A model generated the notes under the pieces. It had not been told where the DNA came from and searched no databases. It saw only the letters and a program-made list of their open reading frames with translations. Shown here one piece after another: positions 11,463 to 22,270 of a stretch of 64,000 nucleotides of DNA. The DNA is from Tetragonia tetragonoides (Eukaryota; Streptophyta; Magnoliopsida; Caryophyllales; Aizoaceae): NCBI GenBank assembly GCA_038025085.1, contig CM076146.1, forward strand, positions 26,358,501 through 26,422,500, in the 5' to 3' direction. The position numbers were made by a program, and so were the translations under genes. How positions within the stretch are numbered: the stretch's first letter is position 1; the number at the start of each line of letters is the position of its first letter.

Positions 11463-13435
11463 TCATTTGGCAGCCCGCCAATCTCTGATATACTCGTCCA
11501 TAATCGATCGAGAACCTTCCGCTTGCTCCGGAGGAATCAAACTAATGAAAGTCTCAGCTGCGCCGGCTAGACGATTCACCCACTGCAAAAAAGTAACAAT
11601 GAGTGTGAGTTCAGAGATATGTAATACGTAAAAAAATATATATTTTAGTTAATCACTTACATAATCGGTGTTGGATCGTGGAGGAATCACAGAAACAGGT
11701 GCTGCATCGTCACGTATCAGCAGAGGGTGGGAGTGACGGTAGTACCATGCGAGGTAGTCATCCGTACATGCTGTGGGATCTGACGTGGATGCCTGAAACC
11801 CATGAAGACCAAGAATGTAAAATCTCGGGAACATACGCTAGGCATCAGATGACATCCGTACGGGGTAGACAACCTTGTACGAACGACTGCTCCATGACCT
11901 GATCGCTTTCTCTGGCCTAGTGATCGGGAAAGGGATACTCTGTACGTACCCGATTTGTCGTAAACAACGAGCAGGCATGTACGGTTCGATAATATCCCGA
12001 TACCGTAGCCACCCCATGAATACAGTCCTCGGTACAGATACAACCGGGTCAGAACCGTACGACAGCCACACCACCTACGTAGAAATGTTGAAAGTTACGG
12101 TGAAGTAAAAAAAACATAGCAAACGACGAAATAAATCATGAACACCGATAACTAAGTGACGTACCTCTGGCGCTCGCAGCTGATCCAAGCGTCTACGTAA
12201 GGAGTGCAGTCGAACCACGTCCTTGCCCTCAGCCTGGGCACTCCATACGGACGCACGGGGAGCCTCGTTGTCCCCGACAACCATCCGCTCCCGATGAGGT
12301 CGGAAGCAGGGAAAGTACTCGTATATCCATGCCTGGAGGAGAGTTAGGCATCCGCAGATGCCCTGAGAATCCCCGCGACTAGCTATACCGAGCTGACGAT
12401 ATAGGAAGGCGAGGGCAGCAGATCCCCAAGAGAACTCACGCGCCGTTCCGACACCGTCCATCACCTCCAACACGCAGGAGGGTCTAATACGGTTACCACT
12501 CTTGTCGACAAACAAGGTGGATCCAATAAGTAACCACATCCAAGCTATCGCCTGGTTGTCCTCCATTCGGTCACGACAAAGGTCAAAAATCGACTCCGTG
12601 AGGACCCCACCGCCCTGCCAGTAGCTAAACATCAGTTCATCTCGGGTGACCCCGAGAACCTCTATGGCCGTCGTCTGTAGCTGCCCATCCCGTCCCTCAC
12701 TGGAAACGAGCTGTCCCTCTACAGGAATCCGAAGAATATGCCATACATCGTGCAACATGATCGTCATCTCTCCAAACGCCATGTGGAACGAGTTCGTATC
12801 CGGCTGCCACCTTTCAACGAATGCAGATATCAGGGGGAAGTCAATATGTCTGAACATAATGTCTGTCAGGTGTGATAACCCAGTCCCCTCGATCTTGGCC
12901 CTCAGCTCGGCCGACATCTCCGCTCGCCACTGACTCAGCCGCTGACAGACACTGAATCGGTTCTGACACTTCAAGAGACCCCTCGTCTCTCCATTCCACA
13001 TACGAGACGCTACGTGGCCCAGGAAGCTCGGTATGACGCTATCATCCACCAGCCCACCGGGCACAGGCCCTGTAACAAACCACGTAGTGTCGTCCTCCGC
13101 TCTAGATCGTTTGCTAGTACTGGACGACCCAGTACTAACAAACCTACCGCCTCTGCCCTTCACCACGCGCCAATCTGAGGATGATTCGTCGCCAATCTGA
13201 TCATCGTCCAAAAACTGATCCCCGGAGTAGAAATCGCTAGTTTCGTAATCGTGTTGCTCAGCAGTCATCTCCCTCATCCGAACTGCCTCTCTCTGTCTCC
13301 GTACAGAGGCATCAATCCCGCGCGTCCTCGTGTGACGCGGTCCTGAACCAGCTAGTTCACTAAATAACCTCGGCACCGATTTACCGGCTCCTCCCCTCTA
13401 TCATTTCACATTTTTAATTAATTAAACAATAATCA

Positions 13436-13474
13436 ATAATAATAATAATAATAATATTAATAATAATAACAATA

Positions 13475-13506
<32 letters not shown>

Positions 13507-13508
13507 TA

Positions 13509-13556
<48 letters not shown>

Positions 13557-13561
13557 TAATA
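13436..13561. repeat. (AAT)n microsatellite in PMD first intron
   Basis: About 125 bases of AAT-type repeat with a few AAC interruptions. It makes long Ile/Tyr/Leu runs in reading frames that are not genes. Confidence 0.9.
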
Positions 13562-13782
13562 ATATTTTTTTTTTGTGTCGGTCGTCTGCCGATCTCGACT
13601 CACCCTTGGGTGAGTCGTCTGCGACCGGCGACTCACCCAAGGGTGAGTCGTCTGTCGATCTCGACTCCTTAAGGGTGAGTCGTCTGCTACAGGCGACTCA
13701 CCCTTGGGCGAGTCGAGATCGACAGACGACTCACCCAAGGGTGAGTCGAGATCGACAGACGACCGACACAAAAAAAAAAACA
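13562..13782. repeat. Nested inverted-repeat array in PMD first intron
   Basis: The block opens with a T-run and GTGTCGGTCGTCTG and closes with CAGACGACCGACAC and an A-run, so the whole is one foldback. Inside, palindromes like CTCACCCTTGGGTGAG occur five to six times, split by GTCGTCTG and GATCTCGAC spacers. It sits in the first intron of the PMD gene, as the other array does in the transposase gene. Confidence 0.85.
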
Positions 13783-14107
13783 ATCAACACAATTTCAATT
13801 CATGGTCATGGTCGCGATTCAATTCAAGGCAAAAAAAATTCAATTCAAGGCAAAAAAAATTCAATTCAAGGCAAAAAAAATTCCGAAAAGTTACCTCCCC
13901 CCCCGCGATGCTCATGGTCGCCGCCTCCCTCGCCGTCGAAGCCTCTGCCTCTGCCGCTAGCCCCTGACATTCCGTTGTGATGGTGGTGGTGGTGGTGGTG
14001 GTGCCGTGAGTGGTGGTGAGGATGAGTGAGAGTGAGTGAGGAAGAGAGGAAGGATGAGTGAGAGTGAGTGAGGAAGAGAGGAAAGATGAGTGAGTGAGAG
14101 TGAGTGA

Positions 14108-14169
14108 GGGCAAAATTGGAATTTGTGGGGGCGGTAGGTAGTAATTTGGGGCAGTATTTAGCAATTCAC
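14108..14169 (-). repeat. Right terminal inverted repeat of the MULE
   Basis: On the minus strand it begins GTGAATTGCTAAATACTGCC and then follows the left end almost base for base. Confidence 0.85.
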
Positions 14170-14176
14170 TTTTTTT

Positions 14177-14430
14177 AACACTTGTTATAAGTAAAGAGAT
14201 ATTGGGAAAGTTTGGTGGCAAGGGTTGATGGGGAGTCATTATCAGTGCTTCATAGGCACCTGACATTGTACATGTGAGTTTCATATGCACCTTGACATGT
14301 AAGCGCCTTGACATGGGACATAGGCGCTGACAAGGGCTATAAGTAATGTTGGAGCCTTAATTACTATAAAGGGTCATTAGCGACATTTTGGGACCTATAA
14401 CTACTCCTAGTACTCTTCCTTACCCCTTAG
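14177..14430. other. Flank between MULE and satellite repeat
   Basis: It holds a few short repeats such as CCTTGACATG (twice) and no coding region. The satellite-like repeat begins at about 14430. Confidence 0.4.
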
Positions 14431-14783
14431 GGTATCCCCCGATAATTGGACATGGTACGAAAATAACAACTTTGAATCCGAGACGACGAGACCCTTAGAG
14501 AGCGCAAAAAACCTGGGTAACAACTTTAGCCTTTTAATTTTCGGCTTCCCAACTCCTGGTTGAAAACTTTTTCCAAACTTCTCCGAGGATTCCAAGGAGA
14601 CCCCTGATGCCCCGAAAAAGTCATTCAGGTCCCTCGATCAACTCCGTACTCACCCATGGTTTTAGTGTTTCGGACCTACGAGTGGATGTTCAGTAAAATG
14701 GACGTCCAAACCTAACAGGGACCTATTAGTCGACAATGAGTGCCTCTCATGTCCCCTGGGAATAATGTCCCATGCGATATGCA
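14430..14783 (+). repeat. Satellite-like ~313-bp monomer (first copy)
   Basis: This monomer shares CCGTACTCACCCATGGTTTT, AGTAAAATGGACGTCCAA and CATGCGATATG with the monomers at 16736-17780. It is cut off at its right end by the hAT element and resumes after it. Confidence 0.75.
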
Positions 14784-15336
14784 CTTAAAATTAGAGTTGT
14801 CAAATAGGATAGGTCGTGTCGTGTTCGTGTTTGTGTCAAGGTTAAAGGTGTCGAGAATGTCTTGACCTAAACCTAACCCATTTATTAATCGTGTCGAAAA
14901 TCCTTGACCTGCACTTGATCTGTTTAATAATCGTGTTACCTGTTTAAGGACCTATTAACCCATTTATCTTTACTTATATTTTAAACTAATTAAAATATGA
15001 GAAAAAACATAAAAATTTATCTAAATTAAAAGTTGTAACCATATATAGTGTATATTCAATAGCCTAAAAGTATTGAAATGCTCAAAATAGGTGAGATTCT
15101 ATTACACTATTTACTTGTTACAAATTATTTGAACTTAAATTTGACAATTCTAATTAAACGGGTCTTAAGCAGGTTGCTTTCATATTGAAAATCTCAACCT
15201 TAACCTAACCCATTTAATATAATACTAATGAACCTTCTATAGCAAATGAGGAATTGAATTTTCGTAAGGGGTCTTATACTTAGACTTGGCACCACTGAAG
15301 ATTATTGATATGCAATTTCTCACCTTCTAAATTTCA

Positions 15337-15347
15337 TATATATAAAA
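15337..15347 (+). promoter_or_regulatory. TATA box upstream of the 63-codon ORF
   Basis: TATATATAAAAG lies about 140 bases before the ATG at 15485. It is kept in all three tandem copies, followed by a leader with three short repeats of the type CCTAAACTTGATTAAC. Confidence 0.5.
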
Positions 15348-15484
15348 GCAGCCATTCGAGCTATATTGTTATATATATCCACCTTGATTAACCAAATTGA
15401 ATAGCATTCCTAAACTTGATTAACGAAATTGGTTAACATTCCTAAACTTTGATTAACATTCCTACTCAACTCAACTAAACATAA

Positions 15485-15676
15485 ATGTCACTGTATTTGG
15501 CATCTGTGAGAGAAGGAATAACAGAACCTTTGAGAATGATTACCCACTTTCAGAAATTGCTAAAAAAAAAGATCATGAACAACAATTGGCAACTCCTTAG
15601 TTTCTTTCTTTCAAACCAAACCTTTGCAATCTTAAATCTAGCAAGACAGATAGATGATAAATTTAGCGATGTGTAA
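15485..15676 (+). CDS. 63-codon ORF in tandem unit, copy A
   Basis: The ORF encodes a basic peptide starting MSLYLASVREGITE and ending ARQIDDKFSDV, with a KKK stretch in the middle. It is not recognised. It has a TATA box and leader upstream and an A-run about 45 bases after the stop. Copies A and C encode the same peptide and copy B differs by two residues. The array is so young that this similarity does not prove selection. It may be a fragment of a captured gene. Confidence 0.35.
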   Translation: MSLYLASVREGITEPLRMITHFQKLLKKKIMNNNWQLLSFFLSNQTFAILNLARQIDDKFSDV

Positions 15677-16201
15677 TATTTTGAAGTAATTTTTCTTTCT
15701 TGATCAGTTGCACCCAAAAAAAAAAAAAAAAAAAAAAGGTTCAAAACCCAAGATATATATAATGGATTTTTAACTTGCATTGCTTTGGTCAAGAGGAAAA
15801 ATCTTTCATCCTTTCCTTATTTCATGGAATTGTTTCTCTAGATGCTTATAATAAAGTGTTTCAAAAGCTGAAACAAAGTGTGCGTGGTTAGAAGTGAAAT
15901 GATCAGTATAGAAAGGATGTGCGTATGTGCCCTAGAGAGCTAGAAAAATATGCGGAAAACATCCATTGTGCTAATTTGACAAAGCTGATTAGATGTTCCA
16001 CACCCAGTAGTTCCCTAACTCCTACACTATTAAGCACTCAGCTAATAAGCAATTGTTATTAATCATATTTATCCATAAGTTTGATTGTACCTACTTGTTT
16101 TCTAAGAAGCCTTTAAGGTAAACTTTATTGTCTCTCATCATTATCAGAATTAACTTAGAATTAATAAAGCCGAGAATAAGAGTTAGTAATTATTGGGGTT
16201 G

Positions 16202-16393
16202 ACCCAAGTGGTGTTGGCTCAGGTAAACAAGTTGCAACTTGACATCAGGTCATGGGCTCAAACCTCCTGGGGAGCACCTACACGAATTAATTTGTGGAAT
16301 ACCCGAGGCCGTGCGGTAGGAGGTGCCCTTTAGCCACGCCCAAAGAGAAAATTTCTCTTTGCCATACCCAAAAAAAATAAATAAAAAATAAAA
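16202..16393 (+). mobile_element. tRNA-derived SINE inside the insert
   Basis: The element is flanked by the perfect 10-bp duplication ATTGGGGTTG (16192-16201 and 16394-16403). It has a tRNA-like head with a B-box-like GGGCTCAAACCTCC and ends in an A-rich tail. The length of about 192 bp fits plant SINEs. Copies occur in every tandem unit. Confidence 0.75.
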
Positions 16394-16735
16394 ATTGGGG
16401 TTGGCAATTAGGGTGACTAGGATGGGTATTAGGGTTGGCTAGAACTGTAGAGAAAAGAACTCTAGAGGGTCCAAACACGACTAGGATATAGAGTCGAATC
16501 CAAGTCTGTTAGGCTGAATAGCTGTTTAGATACTAACCATGGTACTTCACTTCATTGATCCTTAACCTAACCCATTTAACAAAACGAGTAAATAACTCAT
16601 TTAACTAAACGTGTTACTCGTGTCAACCCATTTAATTAAACGGGTCGAAACCTCTCAACACTAATCCGCTACATTCGTGTCCGGTTCATGTCGTGTTGTC
16701 GTGTCGTGTCAGCTTTTGACAACTGTACTTAAAAT

Positions 16736-17780
16736 ACAACTTTTGTTCTCGGGCCTCCAAAACTCAGAAAAACATGGATTATAACCATCAATTTTAGACT
16801 TCTTGGGTCCTAGTTGAAAATTTTCCCAAACTTCTCCTAGGGGTCCGTTGTAACCCAATAGGACCCCTGGTGTCTCAGGAAGGTCATTCGAATCGTTGAA
16901 CTTCATACTCACCATGGTTTTGGTGTTTTGGCCCTTACGAGTGTGTGTCCAATAAAATGGACGTGTAGGTCTAATAGGGACCCGATAACCGACCATGAGG
17001 GTCTCTCATGTTCATTAGCGGTATCCCATGCAATATGGAGCAAAAAAACAATTTTAGTTCTCGAGCCTTCGGAAACCCGTAAAATGTGGATTTTAACCTT
17101 CAATTATCGGTATCCTGGGCCCGGGTGAGATTTTAACCAAACTTCACCCGGGAGTCCATTGTGACCCAAGATGACCCCTAATGTCCCAAGAAGGTCATTT
17201 GGGTCCCTGAACTCTGTATTCATTCATGATTTTAGTGTTCTGACCCTATGAGAGGGTGTCTAGTAAAATGGACGTCCAAGCTTAATAGGCACCAAATAGC
17301 CGACCACGAGAGCCTCCCATGACGCCTAATGATGTCCCATGTGATATGGAGCCAAAATTACCACTTTCAATCTAGGGCTCGGGAGACCCAAAAAAACGTG
17401 GATTATAACCTTGAATTTTCGGCTTCTCGGGCTCCGGTTGAGATTTCGCCATAACTTTCCCCGGGTGTCCGTTGTGACCCAAGAGAACAACTGGTGCTCC
17501 GATAAGGTCATTCGGATTACTAAACTCCGTACTCACCCATGATTTCGGTGTTCCAGTCCTACGAGGGCGTGTCTAGTAAAATGGACGTCTAAACCTAGCT
17601 AACAAGGACACGATAACCAACCCCGAGGGCCTCACATGATCCCTAGAGATATCCTATGCAATATGGAGCCAGGACAGACGCCCATCTCCCCGATAGTCCA
17701 TCCGAATCTGCGAACTCCATATTCACCCTTAGTTTTGGTGTTCCGACCCTTAGATTAAAGTGGGTGTCTATAATCCACTC
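16736..17780 (+). repeat. Three and a half ~313-bp satellite-like monomers
   Basis: The phrase CATGCAATATGGAGC or close variants recurs at about 17027, 17338 and 17655, giving periods of 311 and 317 bases. Each monomer holds a GGATTATAACC block, a CCGTTGTGACCCAAGA block and AGTAAAATGGACGT. Monomers within a unit are clearly diverged, so this repeat is older than the 2.56-kb amplification. The last monomer is truncated at the unit border. Confidence 0.8.
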
Positions 17781-20336
17781 TAATATAATACTAATGAACC
17801 TTCTATAGCAAATGAGGAATTGAATTTTCGTAAGGAGTCTTATACTTAGACTTGGCACCACTGAAGATTATTGATATGCAATTTCTCACCTTCTAAATTT
17901 CATATATATAAAAGCAGCCATTCGAGCTATATTGTTATATATATCCACCTTGATTAACCAAATTGAATAGCATTCCTAAACTTGATTAACGAAATTGGTT
18001 AACATTCCTAAACTTTGATTAACATTCCTACTCAACTCAACTAAACATAAATGTCACTGTATTTGGCATCTGTGAGAGAAGGAATAACAGAACCTTTGAG
18101 AATGATTACCCACTTTCAGAAATTGCTAAAAAAAAAGATCATGAACAACAATTGGGAACTCCTTAGTTTCTTTCTTTCAAACCAAACCTTTGCAATCTTA
18201 AATCTAGCAAGACAGATAGATGATAAATTTAGAGATGTGTAATATTTTGAAGTAATTTTTCTTTCTTGATCAGTTGCACCCAAAAAAAAAAAAAAAAAAA
18301 AAAAAAAGGTACAAAACCCAAGATATATATAATGGATTTTTAACTTGCATTGCTTTGGTCAAGAGGAAAAATCTTTCATCCTTTCCTTATTTCATGGAAT
18401 TGTTTCTCTAGATGCTTATAATAAAGTGTTTCAAAAGCTGAAACAAAGTGTGCGTGGTTAGAAGTGAAATGATCAGTATAGAAAGGATGTGCGGATGTGC
18501 CCTAGAGAGCTAGAAAAATATGCGAAAAACATCCATTGTGCTAATTTGACAAAGCTGATTAGATGTTCCACACCCAGTAGTTCCCTAACACCTACACTAT
18601 TAAGCACTCAGCTAATAAGCAATTGTTATTAATCATATTTATCCATAAGTTTGATTGTACCTACTTGTTTTCTAAGAAGCCTTTGAGGTAAACTTTATTG
18701 TCTCTCATCATTATCAGAATTAACTTAGAATTAATAAAGTCGAGAATAGGAGTTAGTAATTATTGGGGTTGACCCAAGTGGTGTTGGCTCAGATAAAAAA
18801 AGTTGCAACTTGACATCAGGTCATGGGCTCAAACCTCCTGGGGAGCACCTACACGAATTAATTTGTGGAATACCCGAGGCCGTGCGTTAGGAGGTGCCCT
18901 TTAGCCACGCCAAAAGAGAAAATTTCTCTTTGCCATACCAAAAAAAAAATAATAAAAAATAAAAATTGGGGTTGGCAATTAGGGTGACTAGGATGGGTAT
19001 TAGGGTTGGCTAGAACTCTAGAGAAAAGAACTCTAGAGGATCCAAACACGACTAGGATATAGAGTCGAATCCAAGTCTGTTAGGCTGAATAGTTGTTTAG
19101 ATACTAACCATGGTACTTCACTTCATTGATCCTTAACCTAACCCATTTAACAAAACGAGTAAATAACTCATTTAACTAAACGTGTTACTCGTGTCAACCC
19201 ATTTAATTAAACGGGTCGAAACCTCTCAACACTAATCCGCTACATTCGTGTCCGGTTCGTGTCATGTTGTCGTGTCGTGTCAGCTTTTGACAACTGTACT
19301 TAAAATACGACTTTTGTTCTCGGGCCTCCAAAACTCAGAAAAACATGGATTATAACCTTCAATTTTAGACTTCTTGGGTCCTGGTTGAAAATTTTCCCAA
19401 ACTTCTCCTAGGGGTCCGTTGTAACCCAATAGGACCCCTGGTGTCTCAGGAAGGTCATTCGAATCCTTGAACTTCATACTCACCATGGTTTTGGTGTTTT
19501 GGCCCTTACGAGTGTGTGTCCAATAAAATGGACGTGTAGGTCTAATAGGGACCCGATAACCGACCATGAGGGTCTCTCATGTTCATTAGCGGTATCCCAT
19601 GCGACAATTTTAGTTCTCGGGCCTTCGGAAACCCGAAAAATGTGGATTTTAACCTTCAATTATCGGTATCCTGGGCCCGGGTGAGATTTTAACCAAACTT
19701 CACCCGGGAGTCCATTGTGACCCAAGATGACCCCTAATGTCCCAAGAAGGTCATTTGGGTCCCTGAACTCTGTATTCATTCATGATTTTAGTGTTCTGAC
19801 CCTATGAAAGGGTGTCCAGTAAAATGGACGTCCACGCTTAATAGGGACCAAATAGCCGACCACGAGAGCCTCCCATGACGCCTAATGATGTCCCATGCGA
19901 TATGGAGCCAAAAATACCACTTTCAATCTAGAGCTCGGGAGATCCAAAAAAACGTGGATTATAACCTTCAATTTTCGACTTCTCGGGCTCCGGTTGAGAT
20001 TTTGCCATAACTTTTCCCGGGTGTCCGTTGTGACCCAAGAGAACAACTGGTGCTCCATTAAGGTCATTCGGATTACTAAACTCCGTACTCACCCATGATT
20101 TCGGTGTTCCAGTCCTATGAGGGCGTGTCTAGTAAAATGGACGTCTAAACCTAGCTAACAAGGACACGATAACCAACCCCGAGGGCCTCCCATGATCCCT
20201 AGAGATATCCTATGCAATATGGAGCCAGGACAGACGCCCATGTCCCCGATAGTCCATCCGAATCTGCGAACTCCATATTCACCCTTAGTTTTGGTGTTCC
20301 GATCCTTAGATTAAAGTGGGTGTCTATAATCCACTC
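17781..20336. repeat. 2.56-kb tandem unit, copy B
   Basis: Nearly identical to copy A over its length. It differs by scattered substitutions, A-run length and a short deletion near 19600. Confidence 0.9.
18051..18242 (+). CDS. 63-codon ORF in tandem unit, copy B
   Basis: Same peptide as copy A with Gln to Glu in the middle and Ser to Arg four residues... near the C-terminus (DDKFRDV). TATA box and leader are kept. Not recognised. Confidence 0.35.
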   Translation: MSLYLASVREGITEPLRMITHFQKLLKKKIMNNNWELLSFFLSNQTFAILNLARQIDDKFRDV

Positions 20337-22270
20337 TAATATAATACTAATAAACCTTCTATAGCAAATGAGGAATTGAATTTTCGTAAGGAGTCTTATG
20401 CTTAGACTTGGCACCACTGAAGATTATTGATATGCAATTTCTCACCTTCTAAATTTCATATATATAAAAGCAGCCATTCGAGCTATATTGTTATATATAT
20501 CCACCTTGATTAACCAAATTGAATAGCATTCCTAAACTTGATTAACGAAATTGGTTAACATTCCTAATCTTTGATTAACATTCCTACTCAACTCAACTAA
20601 ACATAAATGTCACTGTATTTGGCATCTGTGAGAGAAGGAATAACAGAACCTTTGAGAATGATTACCCACTTTCAGAAATTGCTAAAAAAAAAGATCATGA
20701 ACAACAATTGGCAACTCCTTAGTTTCTTTCTTTCAAACCAAACCTTTGCAATCTTAAATCTAGCAAGACAGATAGATGATAAATTTAGCGATGTGTAATA
20801 TTTTGAAGTAATTTTTCTTTCTTGATCAGTTGCACCCAAAAAAAAAAAAAAAAAAAAAAGGTTCAAAACCCAAGATATATATAATGGATTTTTAACTTGC
20901 ATTGCTTTGGTCAAGAGGAAAAATCTTTCATCCTTTCCTTATTTCATGGAATTGTTTCTCTAGATGCTTATAATAAAGTGTTTCAAAAGCTGAAACAAAG
21001 TGTGCGTGGTTAGAAGTGAAATGATCAGTATAGAAAGGATGTGCGGATGTGCCCTAGAGAGCTAGAAAAATATGCGAAAAACATCCATTGTGCTAAATTG
21101 ACAAAGCTGATTAGATGTTCCACACCCAGTAGTTCCCTAACACCTACACTATTAAGCACTCAGCTAATAAGCAATTGTTATTAATCATATTTATCCATAA
21201 GTTTGATTGTACCTACTTGTTTTCTAAGAAGCCTTTGAGGTAAACTTTATTGTCTCTCATCATTATCAGAATTAACTTAGAATTAATAAAGTCGAGAATA
21301 AGAGTTAGTAATTATTGGGGTTGACTCAAGTGGTGTTGGCTCAGGTAAACAAGTTGCAACTTGACATCAGGTTATGGGCTCAAACCTTCTGGGGAGCACC
21401 TACACGAATTAATTTGTGGAATACCCGAGGCCGTGCGTTAGGAGGTGCCCTTTAGCCACGCCCAAAGAGAAAATGCCATACAAAAAAAAAAAAAAAAAAA
21501 ATTAAAAATTGGGGTTGGCAATTAGGGTGACTAGGATGGGTATTAGGGTTGGCTAGAACTCTAGAGAAAAGAACTCTAGAGGATCCAAACATGACTAGGA
21601 TATAGAGTCGAATCCAAGTCTGTTAGGCTGAATAGCTGTTTAGATACTAACCATGGTACTTCACTTCATTGATCCTTAACCTAACCCATTTAACAAAACG
21701 AGTAAATAACCCATTTAACTAAACATGTTACTCGTGTCAACCCATTTAATTAAACGGGTCGAAACCTCTCAACACTAATCCGCTACATTCGTGTCCGGTT
21801 CGTGTCGTGTTGTCGTGTCGTGTCAGCTTTTGACAACTGTACTTAAAATACGACTTTTGTTCTCGGGCCTCGAAAACTCAGAAAAACATGGATTATAACC
21901 TTCAATTTTAGACTTCTTGGGTCCTGGTTGAAAATTTTCCCAAACTTCTCCTAGGGGTCCGTTGTAACCCAATAGGACCCCTGGTGTCTCAGGAAGGTCA
22001 TTCGAATCCTTGAACTTCATACTCACCATGGTTTTGGTGTTTTGGCCCTTACGAGTGTGTGTCCAACAAAATGGACGTGTAGGTCTAATAGGGACCCGAT
22101 AACCGACCATGAGGGTCTCTCATGTTCATTAGCGGTATCCCATGCAATATGGAGCAAAAAAACAATTTTAGTTCTCGGGCCTTCGAAAACCTGAAAAATG
22201 TGGATTTTAACCTTCAATTATCGGTATCCTGGGGCCGGGTGAGATTTTAACCAAACTTCACCCTGGAGTC
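20337..22270. repeat. 2.56-kb tandem unit, copy C (truncated)
   Basis: It follows copy B and stops inside the second satellite monomer at about 22270, where the sequence jumps back into the SINE of the unit. Confidence 0.9.
20607..20798 (+). CDS. 63-codon ORF in tandem unit, copy C
   Basis: The encoded peptide is identical to copy A. TATA box and leader are kept, with one change in the leader repeats. Not recognised. Confidence 0.35.
   Translation: MSLYLASVREGITEPLRMITHFQKLLKKKIMNNNWQLLSFFLSNQTFAILNLARQIDDKFSDV

Larger units (their letters stand above)
11463..13915 (-). pseudogene. Plant mobile domain (PMD) gene inside the MULE
   Basis: Four exons read on minus, 13895-13915, 12165-13397, 11661-12074 and 11463-11582. 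All junctions are GT-AG and phase 0, giving about 595 codons. The protein has a charged N-terminus with repeated Arg, then a PMD-type core: SAFVERWQPDTNSFHMAFGE with a DVWHILRIPVEG stretch, MWLLIGSTLFVD, a SRGDSQGICGC segment, WIYEYFPCF, and in exon 3 EPYMPARCLRQIGYVQSIP, all typical of the MAIN/MAIL1-type domain. One in-frame TAG at 11838-11840 (near residue 497) breaks it; the rest is open. PMD proteins occur in transposons and as host nuclear proteins acting in silencing and genome stability. The first exon (7 codons) is inferred from frame continuity and the GAG/GTAACT donor. Confidence 0.82.
7961..14169. mobile_element. Composite Mutator-like element (MULE)
   Basis: The 62-base ends 7961-8022 and 14108-14169 are inverted repeats of each other. 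They share CTACCTACCGCCCC and AAATTCCAATTTTGCCC, with only a few mismatches. The flanks TTTTTTTAG (left) and TTTTTTTAA (right) are an 8/9 match, fitting the 9-bp target duplication of Mutator elements, though a T-run makes this weak. Inside are two convergent spliced genes that start 200-255 bases from the ends: transposase-OTU on plus and a plant mobile domain gene on minus. Both first introns hold palindromic arrays. The subterminal zones are pyrimidine-rich on the coding strand, with repeated CTCTCACACCAATTCTCC-like or CACTCACTCT-like blocks. Both genes now carry nonsense changes, so this copy is probably not autonomous. Confidence 0.88.
15218..16559. mobile_element. Discrete 1.34-kb insert inside the hAT element
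   Basis: The insert is bordered on both sides by the 20-bp direct repeat CCTTAACCTAACCCATTTAA (15198-15217 and 16560-16579), like a long target duplication. A separate partial copy at 22271-22571 stops at this same right border and runs into unrelated DNA, which supports a real element end. It holds a TATA box, a 63-codon ORF and a SINE. The type is not recognised. Recombination between the repeated motifs of the hAT element is the alternative. Confidence 0.55.
14792..16727. mobile_element. hAT-type non-autonomous element with nested insertions
   Basis: It starts TAGAGTTGTCAAA and ends TTTGACAACTGTA, near-perfect inverted ends. The flanks are a perfect 8-bp duplication CTTAAAAT at 14784-14791 and 16728-16735, the hAT target-site size. 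The body is rich in CCTAACCCATTTA-like and CGTGTCGTG motifs. Without the nested insert it would be about 590 bp. No transposase remains. Confidence 0.88.
15215..17780. repeat. 2.56-kb tandem unit, copy A
   Basis: The unit runs from TAATATAATACTAATG to a satellite end at ATAATCCACTC. It contains the 1.34-kb insert, the right part of the hAT element and the satellite monomers. It repeats at 17781 and 20337. Confidence 0.9.

Noticed and set aside
13422..13783. Reading frames with long Ile, Tyr and Leu runs on minus
   Set aside because: They are translations of the AAT microsatellite and the palindromic array in the PMD intron.
16709..16996. 95-codon frame on minus, repeated in the tandem units
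   Set aside because: It lies in satellite monomers and is open by chance; conservation comes from the young duplication.
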